From NCBI RefSeq assembly GCF_004402495.1, contig NZ_SOFH01000016.1, positions 1 through 64,000 on the forward strand: a stretch of 64,000 nucleotides of DNA. Reading direction: 5' to 3'. This document shows, in pieces, positions 49,651 through 57,646 of the stretch. The position numbers and the translations under genes are program-made. The notes beneath the pieces were generated by a model. That model did no database searches. It saw only the letters and a list, made by a program, of their open reading frames with translations, and was not told the DNA's origin. The stretch comes from Cryobacterium sp. HLT2-28 (GTDB lineage Bacteria; Actinomycetota; Actinomycetes; Actinomycetales; Microbacteriaceae). The first letter of the stretch is position 1. Every line of letters begins with the position of its first letter.

Positions 49651-50637
49651 ATGACCACCTCCACCCTCGACTGGCCGCTCTGGTCCACCACGGCCCGCCT
49701 GGTCGTCACCGACCCGGCCCGGCTCATCGAGGCGCGCGCGCTCACGGATGCCGTGCTCGCCAAGATCGAGACGGCAACCAGCCGGTTCCGCCCCGACTCG
49801 GAGCTCGCGGCCCGGTCCGCCGAGTTCACCTGCGGCGCCGAGGTCAGCGACACGCTCGCCGGCCTCGTCCGAGAGGCCCTGGTCGCCGCCAGGCAGACCG
49901 ACGGTGACGTGGACCCGACCCTCGCCCACGCGCTCGACGCGGTCGGCTACGACCGGGACATCCGTCTCGTCTTCGACGACGGTGTGCCCGTGCGGGCGAT
50001 CGCGTCCACCCGCCCGGGCTGGCAGGGCGTCACCCTCGCCGGCAACCGGCTGACCGTGCCGGCGCACCTCGCACTCGACCTGGGCGCCACGGCGAAGGCC
50101 GTGGCCGCCGACCGGGCCGCCCGCGAGGTGTTCGACGGCCTCGGCTGCGGGGTGCTCGTCGGCCTCGGCGGCGACATCGCCACGGCCGGACCCGCGCCCG
50201 AGGGCGGCTGGCAGGTGCGCGTGCAGGATGCCCCGCTCGACCCGAGCGCGCAGGTCACCCTGAACAGCGGCATGGCCATCGCCACGTCGAGCACGCAGCG
50301 GCGGCGGTGGACTCGCGCCGGGCAGCCTCAGCATCACATCCTCAACCCGCGCACCGGCCGGCCGGCCGAGCCCGTCTGGCGTTCAGTCAGTGTCGCGGCC
50401 CCGAGCTGCCACCGCTCGAACACCCTGAGCACCGCCGCGATCGTGCGCGGCGGGGCCGCCGTCGGCTGGCTCGGCGCTCTCGGGGTTCCGGCCCGGCTGG
50501 TCGCCGCCGACGGTGCCGTGGTCACGCTCGGCGGGTGGCCGGACGACGAGCACGCCGCCCCGGCCGCAGCCACACCCGCGGCCGCACCCCACTCCGCAGC
50601 CGCGACACCGGCAGCCAGGCCGGGGGGAGCATCATGA
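49651..50637 (+). CDS. apbE: FAD:protein FMN transferase (ApbE)
   Basis: A 328-residue ApbE-fold protein: LDLGATAKAVAADRAARE near 143-160, GVLVGLGGDIATAG near 170, and the Mg/FAD motif HHILNPRTGRPAEP near 230. It transfers FMN from FAD to Thr of a target protein, usually one facing outside. I see no lipobox or signal peptide, so it may act in the cytosol or depend on another route. The last 30 residues are Ala/Pro-rich. It overlaps the next gene by ATGA. No FMN-binding target is encoded in this operon. Confidence 0.88.
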   Translation: MTTSTLDWPLWSTTARLVVTDPARLIEARALTDAVLAKIETATSRFRPDSELAARSAEFTCGAEVSDTLAGLVREALVAARQTDGDVDPTLAHALDAVGYDRDIRLVFDDGVPVRAIASTRPGWQGVTLAGNRLTVPAHLALDLGATAKAVAADRAAREVFDGLGCGVLVGLGGDIATAGPAPEGGWQVRVQDAPLDPSAQVTLNSGMAIATSSTQRRRWTRAGQPQHHILNPRTGRPAEPVWRSVSVAAPSCHRSNTLSTAAIVRGGAAVGWLGALGVPARLVAADGAVVTLGGWPDDEHAAPAAATPAAAPHSAAATPAARPGGAS

Positions 50638-51191
50638 ACGAGGCGCTGTGGGCCCTCGGACGTTCGACCGGTGTGGTCGCCCTGGCGCTCTTCACCGTGT
50701 CGGTGCTTCTCGGCATCGTCAACCGGTCCGGCCGGTCGCCGGCCGGGCTGCCGCGGTTCTCCGTGGCACTCGTGCACCGCAACGTGTCCCTGCTCGCCAC
50801 GGTGTTCCTCGGCGTGCACCTGCTCAGCCTGGTCGGCGACTCCTACGCCCAGCTGCGGCTGGTCGACTTCGTCGTGCCCTTCCTCGGCCCGGCGAAACCG
50901 TTCTGGCTCGGCCTGGGCACCGTGGCCGTCGACCTGCTGCTCGCCGTCGTGGTGACCGGCCTGCTCAGGAGCCGGGTCGGGGTGAGGGTCTTCCGGGCCG
51001 TGCACTGGCTCACCTACCCGCTCTGGCCGGTCGCCCTGGCCCACTCGATCGGCAACGGCACGGATGCCGGCCAGGCCTGGTTCGTCATCTTCGCGCTGGC
51101 GTGCACCGCGTCGGTCGGGGCCGCCGCGCTCTGGCGGCTGACCCCGGGTTTCGTGGAGTTCCGCTCCGTGCGGGTGGAGAAGAGCCCGTGA
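50634..51191 (+). CDS. Ferric-reductase-like b-heme membrane protein
   Basis: A 185-residue protein with five to six helices and the ferric reductase-like core. His48 and His62 in one helix, and His124 and His137 in another, are spaced 13-14 residues apart, the pattern that holds two b-hemes across the membrane. It lacks the FAD/NAD domain of full ferric reductases, so electrons must come from separate proteins. The ATGA and GTGA overlaps on both sides couple it to apbE and to the NuoF-like gene. Confidence 0.85.
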   Translation: MNEALWALGRSTGVVALALFTVSVLLGIVNRSGRSPAGLPRFSVALVHRNVSLLATVFLGVHLLSLVGDSYAQLRLVDFVVPFLGPAKPFWLGLGTVAVDLLLAVVVTGLLRSRVGVRVFRAVHWLTYPLWPVALAHSIGNGTDAGQAWFVIFALACTASVGAAALWRLTPGFVEFRSVRVEKSP

Positions 51192-52438
51192 GCGTCGCCG
51201 AGGCCGCCGAGGCTACTATGGCCGCTGCCCGGGTGGCCGCGCCGACCGGGACGGCGCGCCTGACCCTGGCCGGGTCGCCCGACCTTGCCACCCACCTGGC
51301 GACCTTCGGGCCGTTGCCGGTGCGCGCCGGGCCGGCGGTCCTGCTGGGCGAGTTGCGTGCATCCGGGCTGGAGGGGCGCGGCGGCGCGGCCTTCCCGGCC
51401 TGGCGCAAACTGGCCGCCCTGCCCGCCCGCGAACGGGCGCGGGGCCGCCGTGCCGTGGTCGTCGGCAACGCCGCGGAGGGCGAACCGCAGAGCTTCAAGG
51501 ATGCGACGCTGCTCCGGGTGGCCCCGCACCTGGTGATCGACGGCCTGCTCACGGTCGCGGCCGCCGTCGACGCCCACACCGTCCACCTCTACGCCCGATC
51601 GTCGGTGCTGGAATCGGTTTCCCGCGCGCTGGCCGAGCGCCGGGATGCCCGGTCGATCCAGCTGCGGGAAGCCGCGGACGGCTTCATCGCCGGCGAGGCA
51701 TCCGCCGTCGTCAGCGCCCTGGCCGGTCGCAGCCCCGTGCCGCAGGACCGCACGGTGCGGCTGACCGAATCCGGCCTCGGCGGCCGGCCCACCCTGCTGA
51801 ACAACGTGGAGACGCTCGCGCACATCGCTCTGATCTCCCGCTTCGGCGCGGCCTGGTTCCGGTCCATCGGCACCCCGTCCGACCCTGGAACCCGCCTGAT
51901 CACCGTCGGCAGCGACGGGAAGCCGTCGACCGTGCTGGAGATCGCCGGGGGGAGCAGGCTCGGCGACGTCCTGCGCTTCGCCGGGATCGACCCCGGCTCG
52001 CTGTCCGCCGTGCTGGTCGGCGGTTACCACGGCGCCTGGCTGCCGGCGTCGGCCCTCGAGGCACGGCTGGACCGGCAGGACCTGGCCGTCTTCGGCGCTG
52101 CCCCGGGCGCGGGCATCCTGATGGGACTCGACGCCCGGCACTGCCCGCTCACCCTCGCCGCCGCGATCGCGACCTACCTGGCCGGAGAATCCGCCGGCCG
52201 GTGCGGTCCGTGCGTGAACGGGCTGCCGGCCATGGCCGCGGTGCTCGGCCGCCTCGCCCGCGGCGACCAGGACCCTGCCCTGGCCGCCGAGGTGCGCCGC
52301 CTGGCCGGGCTCGTCGCCGGCCGCGGGTCGTGCAACCACCCCGACGGCACGGCCCGGTTCGTGCTCAGCACCCTGACCGTCTTCGCCGAGGATGTCGCAG
52401 CCCACCAAACGGGGCGCTGCAAGAAAGACCACTCATGA
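51188..52438 (+). CDS. NuoF-like NADH-oxidising iron-sulfur flavoprotein
   Basis: A 416-residue protein that keeps the NuoF signatures: GLEGRGGAAFPAWRKL (about 60, for NADH/FMN), VVGNAAEGEPQSFKDA (about 95), FIAGEASAVVSALAGR (about 166), GGRPTLLNNVETLAH (about 197), an SLBB-like part (about 240-310), and a C-terminal CGPC...C cluster region (about 340-385). It lacks NuoE and NuoG partners here. The expected role is to take electrons from NADH and hand them to the ferredoxin or the b-heme protein. The GTG start overlaps the upstream stop. The last 10 residues (QTGRCKKDHS) are copied in the mini-ORF that follows. Confidence 0.87.
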   Translation: MSVAEAAEATMAAARVAAPTGTARLTLAGSPDLATHLATFGPLPVRAGPAVLLGELRASGLEGRGGAAFPAWRKLAALPARERARGRRAVVVGNAAEGEPQSFKDATLLRVAPHLVIDGLLTVAAAVDAHTVHLYARSSVLESVSRALAERRDARSIQLREAADGFIAGEASAVVSALAGRSPVPQDRTVRLTESGLGGRPTLLNNVETLAHIALISRFGAAWFRSIGTPSDPGTRLITVGSDGKPSTVLEIAGGSRLGDVLRFAGIDPGSLSAVLVGGYHGAWLPASALEARLDRQDLAVFGAAPGAGILMGLDARHCPLTLAAAIATYLAGESAGRCGPCVNGLPAMAAVLGRLARGDQDPALAAEVRRLAGLVAGRGSCNHPDGTARFVLSTLTVFAEDVAAHQTGRCKKDHS

Positions 52439-52512
52439 CCCGCGACGGTGACCGCAGCGCTCTCCCGCGCCAAACGGGGCGCTGCAAGAAAGACCACTCA
52501 TGACCCGCGACG
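52405..52512. repeat. 43-bp perfect direct repeat at the NuoF-like/ferredoxin junction
   Basis: 52405-52447 and 52470-52512 are identical over 43 bp and separated by 22 bp. Each copy holds the end of the NuoF-like gene, the ATGA junction, and the first four codons (MTRD) of the ferredoxin. Confidence 0.95.
52435..52503 (+). CDS. 22-codon mini-ORF created by the direct repeat
   Basis: The ATG (52435) overlaps the stop of the NuoF-like gene as ATGA, and the TGA (52501-52503) overlaps the ferredoxin ATG in the same way. The peptide starts MTRDGDRSALPR like the ferredoxin and ends QTGRCKKDHS like the NuoF-like protein. It probably has no function of its own, but keeps ribosomes passing from the upstream to the downstream gene. 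Translation is inferred only. Confidence 0.45.
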   Translation: MTRDGDRSALPRQTGRCKKDHS

Positions 52513-52745
52513 AGCCCCGCACCCTGCTGCACATCGACTGGACGAGATGCGACGGGCGCGGGCTGTGCACCGAGATCCTGCCCGAACTGCTGACCCGCGA
52601 CGACTGGGGTTTTCCGCTGGCGCCCCGGCACGGGTCCGACGTGCCCGTGCAGGACCGGCTGGTCGACGACGCCGTCGAGGCGGTCGCGCTCTGCCCGAGG
52701 CTCGCTCTCTCCCTCCTCCAGGATCAGGGGCGGCCGGGCCTGTAA
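52500..52745 (+). CDS. Three-cysteine ferredoxin, probably [3Fe-4S]
   Basis: An 81-residue ferredoxin with Cys17, Cys23 and Cys65 (CDGRGLC...ALCP), like the single-cluster ferredoxins that serve cytochromes P450. The second position of the usual four-Cys motif is Arg or Gly, which leaves three ligands and suggests [3Fe-4S]. It is acidic and soluble. It is the last gene of the operon and could connect the NuoF-like protein to the b-heme membrane protein, or supply a separate acceptor. Confidence 0.88.
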   Translation: MTRDEPRTLLHIDWTRCDGRGLCTEILPELLTRDDWGFPLAPRHGSDVPVQDRLVDDAVEAVALCPRLALSLLQDQGRPGL

Positions 52746-52834
52746 AAGCGGGGCGGTCGCGCCGTCGGGCACCCGGACGGGGGCCGCGGGGCCGTAGCAT
52801 GGACCGGTACCCAACGGAACGGACACCCCCCGCT

Positions 52835-54370
52835 ATGAGCCTCTGGCGCACCAAAAGCATTGAGGCCTCCATGGCCGACTCCCACGAAAAAGGCCACAGC
52901 CTCAAGCGAACGCTGGGCACCTGGGACCTCATGATCATGGGCGTCGCGGTCGCGGTGGGCGCCGGGATCTTCTCGGTCGGCGCGAAGGCGGCCGGAAGCT
53001 ACGCCGGCCCATCCGTCACCCTCGGTTTCCTGCTCGCCGCCATCACCTGTGCGCTGGCCATCATGTGTTACGCCGAGTTCGCCTCTGCGGTGCCGGTCGC
53101 CGGCTCCGCGTACACGTTCACCTACGCCACCCTCGGCGAACTGCTCGCCTGGATCATCGGCTGGGACCTCATCCTCGAAATGCTCACCGCCGGCGCCGTG
53201 ATCGCGAAGTACTGGGGCATCTACCTCAGCAAGGTCTTCGAACTGGCGAACTGGGATGTCCCGGCCACCATCTCGGTCTTCGGCCTGCAGGTGAGCTGGG
53301 GCGCCTTCGTCATCGTCGCCATCTTCACGGCGCTGCTCGTGCTGGGCACCAAGCTCTCCGCGCGGGTGGCCAGCGTGTTCACGATCCTCAAGGTCGCGAT
53401 CGTGCTCTTCGTCATCGTCGTCGGCGCGTTCTACATCAAACCGGAGAACTACACTCCGTTCATCCCCGAGGCCGTGCCCGGCACGGGCGGCGACGGGGAC
53501 GTCTGGATGCAGTCCCTGTTCTCCTTCATGACCGGCGCGCACCCGGCCCAGTACGGCATCTTCGGCCTGCTGGCCGGCGCATCGCTCGTCTTCTTCGCGT
53601 TCATCGGCTTCGACGTGGTCGCCACCAGTGCCGAGGAGGTCAAAAACCCGCAGAAGACCCTGCCGCGCGGCATCTTCGCCGGCCTGGCCATCGTGACCGT
53701 GCTCTACCTCGGTGTCAGTCTCGTCCTCACCGGCATGGTCCCGTACACGGTGCTCGCCGACGACCCCAACGCCTCGCTCGCCACGGCGTTCATCGCCGTC
53801 GGCGCCGGCTGGGCAGCCCAGGTGATCTCCGTCGGCATCCTGGTCGGCCTGACCACGGTCATCATGGTGCTGCTGCTCGGCCTCTCCCGCGTGCTGTTCG
53901 CGATGAGCCGCGACGGTCTCCTGCCGCGCAGCCTGAGTGTCACCTCCGCCAAGCGCGGCACGCCGGCCCGGGTCCAGATCATCGCCGGCACCGCCGTCGC
54001 CCTGATCGCGGGCTTCACCGACGTCGGAGTGCTCGAGGAGATGATCAACATCGGAACGCTCTCTGCGTTCGTGCTGGTGAGCATCGCCGTGATCGTGCTC
54101 CGCAAGAAGCGGCCCGACCTCAAGCGGGCCTTCTCGGTTCCGTTCTCGCCCTACCTGCCGATCCTCTCGGCCGTGCTCTGCTTCTGGCTGATGCTCAACC
54201 TGACCACGCTCACCTGGGTGCGGTTCGCGGTCTGGCTCGCGATCGGGCTGGCCGTGTACTTCGCCTACGGCCGCCGCCGGTCCGTCGTCGGCATCGAGGC
54301 GAAGCGCGTCTACGACGCCACCCTCCGCGAGGAGGCCATCGCCGAGGAAGAGGCGATCCGCCGCCCGTAA
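52835..54370 (+). CDS. Cationic-amino-acid-type APC permease
   Basis: A 511-residue carrier with 12-14 helices. HSLKRTLGTWDLMIMGVAVAVGAGIFSVG near 20-48 holds the substrate-binding unwound helix. FFAFIGFDVVATSAEEVKNPQKTLPRGI near 250-277 is the loop typical of the CAT branch. It imports basic or neutral amino acids. The ATG at 52835 is the first that keeps the N-terminus; a TAGCAT (52795-52800) could be its -10, giving a leader of about 28 bases. It is separated from the ferredoxin by 89 bp and probably is an independent unit. Confidence 0.88.
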   Translation: MSLWRTKSIEASMADSHEKGHSLKRTLGTWDLMIMGVAVAVGAGIFSVGAKAAGSYAGPSVTLGFLLAAITCALAIMCYAEFASAVPVAGSAYTFTYATLGELLAWIIGWDLILEMLTAGAVIAKYWGIYLSKVFELANWDVPATISVFGLQVSWGAFVIVAIFTALLVLGTKLSARVASVFTILKVAIVLFVIVVGAFYIKPENYTPFIPEAVPGTGGDGDVWMQSLFSFMTGAHPAQYGIFGLLAGASLVFFAFIGFDVVATSAEEVKNPQKTLPRGIFAGLAIVTVLYLGVSLVLTGMVPYTVLADDPNASLATAFIAVGAGWAAQVISVGILVGLTTVIMVLLLGLSRVLFAMSRDGLLPRSLSVTSAKRGTPARVQIIAGTAVALIAGFTDVGVLEEMINIGTLSAFVLVSIAVIVLRKKRPDLKRAFSVPFSPYLPILSAVLCFWLMLNLTTLTWVRFAVWLAIGLAVYFAYGRRRSVVGIEAKRVYDATLREEAIAEEEAIRRP

Positions 54371-54385
54371 CGGCCAGGGTGCGCC

Positions 54386-54453
54386 TCGCGGCGCAGATTG
54401 GGGAAGCCGGCGCACGGTAGAACCTGCGCCAGCCGGCCAAAGGTGTGCCGCGA
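54386..54453. repeat. 68-bp dispersed palindromic element, copy B
   Basis: The same length and ends as the element at 48614-48681 (79% identical, no gaps). It lies between the converging permease and glucosidase genes, a place where it could act as a terminator. Confidence 0.75.
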
Positions 54454-54562
54454 CGTTCCGGAAGGCCGCAGACCGGCCTCCGCGGCACCGGTTAACGCCG
54501 GATGCCGGCGAGGAGGTCCGCAGACCACCTCGCCGGCATCGGCGTGTTCCCGGCTGGTTCCC

Positions 54563-56257
54563 CTACAGGCGGTACAGGCGGGCCTCCCACGGCCGGAGCG
54601 CCGCGGCGGCGACGGCGTCGTCCGGGTAGTTGCCGAGGACGAGTTCGGCCCCGGACATGTCCACCGGCAGCGGGGCGTCGAGTGGTTCATCCGACGCGTT
54701 CGCCACGACGAGCAGCGTCTCCTCGCCGAGGGTGCGGGTGAACGCGTAGAGCCGCTCGTGCTCCGGCTCGAGCAGGGTGAACGAGCCGAGCGCGACGACG
54801 GGGTTCTCGTGGCGGAGGACGATCAGACGCTGGTAGAACCGGAACACGCTCTTCTCCGCCGCCCGGTCGGCCGCCACGCTGATCTCCCTGTGGTTCGGGT
54901 TGACCGGGAGCCAGGGTGTGCCGGTGGTGAAGCCGGCCTGCTCCGTCGCATCCCACTGCATCGGCGTGCGCGCGTTGTCCCGGCTCATGGTCTGCACCCC
55001 GGCGAGCACACTGCCCGGGTCCAGGTCGAACTCGTCCACGGCCTCCCGGTAGTGGTTGAGCGACTCGAGGTCGCGGTAGTCGTCGATCGAGTCGAACCGC
55101 ACGTTGGTCATGCCGATCTCCTCGCCCTGGTACACGTAGGGGGTGCCGCGGTGCAGGTGCAGCACCAGTCCCCACAGCGTCGCCGACTCGTAGCGCCAGG
55201 AGGTGTCGTTGCCGAACCGGGAGACGAGCCGGGGCTGGTCGTGGTTGTTGAGGTAGAGGCTGTTCCAGCCCGTCTCGGCCAGGCCGTCCTGCCAGTGCGC
55301 CAGGTTCTTCTTCAGCGCCGGCAGGCTGCGGGGGAGCACGTCGAACTTGTTCGCGCCGTGGTCGAGGCCGACGTGTTCGAACTGGAAGATCATGTCGACC
55401 TCGCCGCGGGCCGGGTCGGTGAAGAGCACGGCGTCGTCGGTGTCCACGCCCGGCATCTCGCCGACAGTGAGGTGCTCGCCGGTCCTCCCGGCGAAGACGG
55501 CCTCGTGCATCTCGTGCAGGTAGTCGTGGATCTGCGCTCCCATCGGGGAGCCGCCGCCGGTCGCGGGCGCCGGGCCGTCGATCAGCCCGACCTGCTTCGC
55601 GATGTAGTTGATCACGTCCATCCGGAACCCGTCGACGCCGCGGTCCAGCCACCAGTTCATCATCGAGTAGACGGCCTGGCGGACCTCGGGGTTCTCCCAG
55701 TTGAGGTCGGGTTGCTGCTTCGCGAAGAGGTGCAGGTAGTACTCGCCGGTCGCCTCGTCGAGGGTCCAGGCCGGGCCGCTGAAGGCGCTGCCCCAGCCGT
55801 TCGGCGGACCTTCGTCGCCCCGGGGCTTCCGCCACCAGTACCAGTCTCGTTTCGGGTTGGTCAGGGAGGAGCGCGATTCCCGGAACCAGGCGTGCTCATC
55901 GCTGGTGTGGTTGACCACGAGGTCCATCACGATTTTGATGCCGCGCTCATGCGCCTCGGCCAGGAGCAGGTCGAACTCGGCCAGGCTGCCGAACACGGGA
56001 TCGATCTCCTGGTAGTCGCTGATGTCGTAGCCGTTGTCGTGTTGCGGCGACGGGTAGACGGGGGAGAGCCAGAGGGCATCCACTCCCAGCTCGGCGAGGT
56101 AGTCCAGTCGGCCGCGGATGCCGCCGAGGTCGCCGATGCCGTCGCCGTCGGAGTCCGCGAAACTGCGCGGGTAGACCTGGTAGACCACGGCGCGGGTCCA
56201 CCACGGGGCTGCGGCCCCGGCGTCGGCGAGCGTGGCTGCGGGGGTGGTGCTGGTCAT
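54563..56257 (-). CDS. GH13 alpha-glucosidase (oligo-1,6-glucosidase-like)
   Basis: A 564-residue enzyme with the GH13 motifs: VVYQVYPRSFADSDGDGIGD at 24-43, DLVVNHTSDEH near 120, GFRMDVINYI near 217 (nucleophile Asp), VGEMPG near 260 (acid/base Glu), and NNHDQPR near 333. The C-terminal beta domain follows from about 480. No signal peptide is seen, so it acts on imported oligosaccharides in the cytosol. Its ATG overlaps the stop of a truncated ABC permease remnant by ATGA, so the gene has lost its transport partners. Confidence 0.93.
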   Translation of the reverse strand: MTSTTPAATLADAGAAAPWWTRAVVYQVYPRSFADSDGDGIGDLGGIRGRLDYLAELGVDALWLSPVYPSPQHDNGYDISDYQEIDPVFGSLAEFDLLLAEAHERGIKIVMDLVVNHTSDEHAWFRESRSSLTNPKRDWYWWRKPRGDEGPPNGWGSAFSGPAWTLDEATGEYYLHLFAKQQPDLNWENPEVRQAVYSMMNWWLDRGVDGFRMDVINYIAKQVGLIDGPAPATGGGSPMGAQIHDYLHEMHEAVFAGRTGEHLTVGEMPGVDTDDAVLFTDPARGEVDMIFQFEHVGLDHGANKFDVLPRSLPALKKNLAHWQDGLAETGWNSLYLNNHDQPRLVSRFGNDTSWRYESATLWGLVLHLHRGTPYVYQGEEIGMTNVRFDSIDDYRDLESLNHYREAVDEFDLDPGSVLAGVQTMSRDNARTPMQWDATEQAGFTTGTPWLPVNPNHREISVAADRAAEKSVFRFYQRLIVLRHENPVVALGSFTLLEPEHERLYAFTRTLGEETLLVVANASDEPLDAPLPVDMSGAELVLGNYPDDAVAAAALRPWEARLYRL

Positions 56258-56352
56258 GTGATGGATCCTCTCATCACGCCGGAGATGACCCGGCGCTGGG
56301 CAAAAACGTACACGATCAGGAGCGGCGCCATGGCCATCAGGTAGAAGACGGC
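56254..56352 (-). pseudogene. Remnant of a carbohydrate ABC transporter permease (C-terminus only)
   Basis: About 32 codons ending in APLLIVYVFAQRRVISGV and a stop match the last transmembrane helix and tail of MalG/LacG-type inner-membrane permeases. The sequence just upstream on this strand (from about 56350) loses all similarity and belongs to the LLM gene's control region. The TGA overlaps the glucosidase ATG. An original transporter-glucosidase operon was therefore truncated. Confidence 0.75.
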
Positions 56353-56460
56353 AGGGTGTGGGAGCCGGGGTCGGGGAGCACGACGAGGGGCAGAATAGGA
56401 TCGGGCATGGCACCGTTGGAACCGCCATCCGGTGCACGCCGCGCGAGCGAGAGGCTGGAA

Positions 56461-57579
56461 ATGCAGTTCGGAATCTTCACGGTCGGCGACCTGACCACCA
56501 ATCCCACGACCGGCCGCACTCCGACCGAGCACGACCGGATCACGGCGATGGTGGCGATCGCGGTCAAGGCCGAAGAGGTCGGCCTCGACGTCTTCGCGGC
56601 CGGGGAGCACCACAATCCGCCGTTCGTGCCGTCGTCGCCGACGACCCTGCTCGGCTACATCGCTGCCAAGACCGAGCGCATCATCCTGTCGACGGCGACG
56701 ACCCTGATCACCACCAACGACCCGGTGAAGATCGCCGAGGACTTCGCGATGCTGCAGCACGTCTCCGACGGCCGGGTCGACCTCATGCTCGGCCGCGGCA
56801 ACACCGGCCCCGTCTATCCGTGGTTTGGCCAGGACATCCGACAGGGCATCCCGCTCGCCCTGGAGAACTACGCGCTGCTCCGCCGGTTGTGGCGGGAGGA
56901 CATCGTCGACTGGGAGGGCCAGTTCCGCGCGCCGTTGCAGGGCTTCACCGCCACGCCGCGCCCGCTCGACGGGGTTCCGCCGTTCGTCTGGCACGGCAGC
57001 ATCCGCAGCCCCGAGATCGCCGAACAGGCCGCCTATTACGGTGACGGCTTCTTCGCCAACAACATCTTCTGGCCCAAGGAGCACTACCAGAAGCTGATCG
57101 GGCTCTACCGGGCCAGATTCGAGCACTACGGGCACGGCACCGCAGACCAGGCCATCGTCGGCCTCGGCGGCCAGGTCTTCATGCGGGCGAAGTCGCAGGA
57201 CGCCGTCGACGAGTTCCGCCCGTACTTCGACAACGCCCCGGTCTACGGCCACGGGCCGAGCCTGGAGGATTTCACCGAGCAGACCCCGCTCACCGTCGGC
57301 AGCCCGCAGCAGGTCATCGACCGGTATGCCGGCATGCGCGACTTCTTCGGCGACTACCAGCGCCAGCTGTTCCTGATGGACCACGCCGGCCTGCCGTTGA
57401 AGACCGTGCTCGAACAACTCGACATCCTCGGCGGCGAGGTCGTTCCGGTGCTCCGCCGGGAACTGGCGAAGAACCGTCCGGCGCGCGTGCCGGATGCCCC
57501 GACCCACGCCAGCCTCACCGCCGCGGCCGCTGCCCACCAGGGCGTGGCCGGGGCGGCGGCCGCCGTCCGGGCAGGCTGA
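56461..57579 (+). CDS. LLM-class flavin-dependent oxidoreductase
   Basis: A 372-residue luciferase-like protein: MQFGIFTVGDLT, AEEVGLDVFAAGEHHNPPFVPSSP near 38-60, ILSTATTLITTNDPVKIAEDFAMLQHVSDGRVDLMLGRGNTGP near 76-118, and a conserved HGS near 180. It is expected to use FMN as cofactor. GAGAGG spaced 6 bases upstream supports the ATG at 56461. An in-frame ATG at 56407 has TAGGAT (56396-56401) five bases upstream and could be a leaderless alternative. The promoter lies at the breakpoint of the truncated permease. Confidence 0.87.
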   Translation: MQFGIFTVGDLTTNPTTGRTPTEHDRITAMVAIAVKAEEVGLDVFAAGEHHNPPFVPSSPTTLLGYIAAKTERIILSTATTLITTNDPVKIAEDFAMLQHVSDGRVDLMLGRGNTGPVYPWFGQDIRQGIPLALENYALLRRLWREDIVDWEGQFRAPLQGFTATPRPLDGVPPFVWHGSIRSPEIAEQAAYYGDGFFANNIFWPKEHYQKLIGLYRARFEHYGHGTADQAIVGLGGQVFMRAKSQDAVDEFRPYFDNAPVYGHGPSLEDFTEQTPLTVGSPQQVIDRYAGMRDFFGDYQRQLFLMDHAGLPLKTVLEQLDILGGEVVPVLRRELAKNRPARVPDAPTHASLTAAAAAHQGVAGAAAAVRAG

Positions 57580-57646
57580 CCGGTCGGGGCCGGATCGAGC
57601 CGGTCGGCAGCGCACCACAATCGAGGAGGTGGCGGGCTGGGCGACG

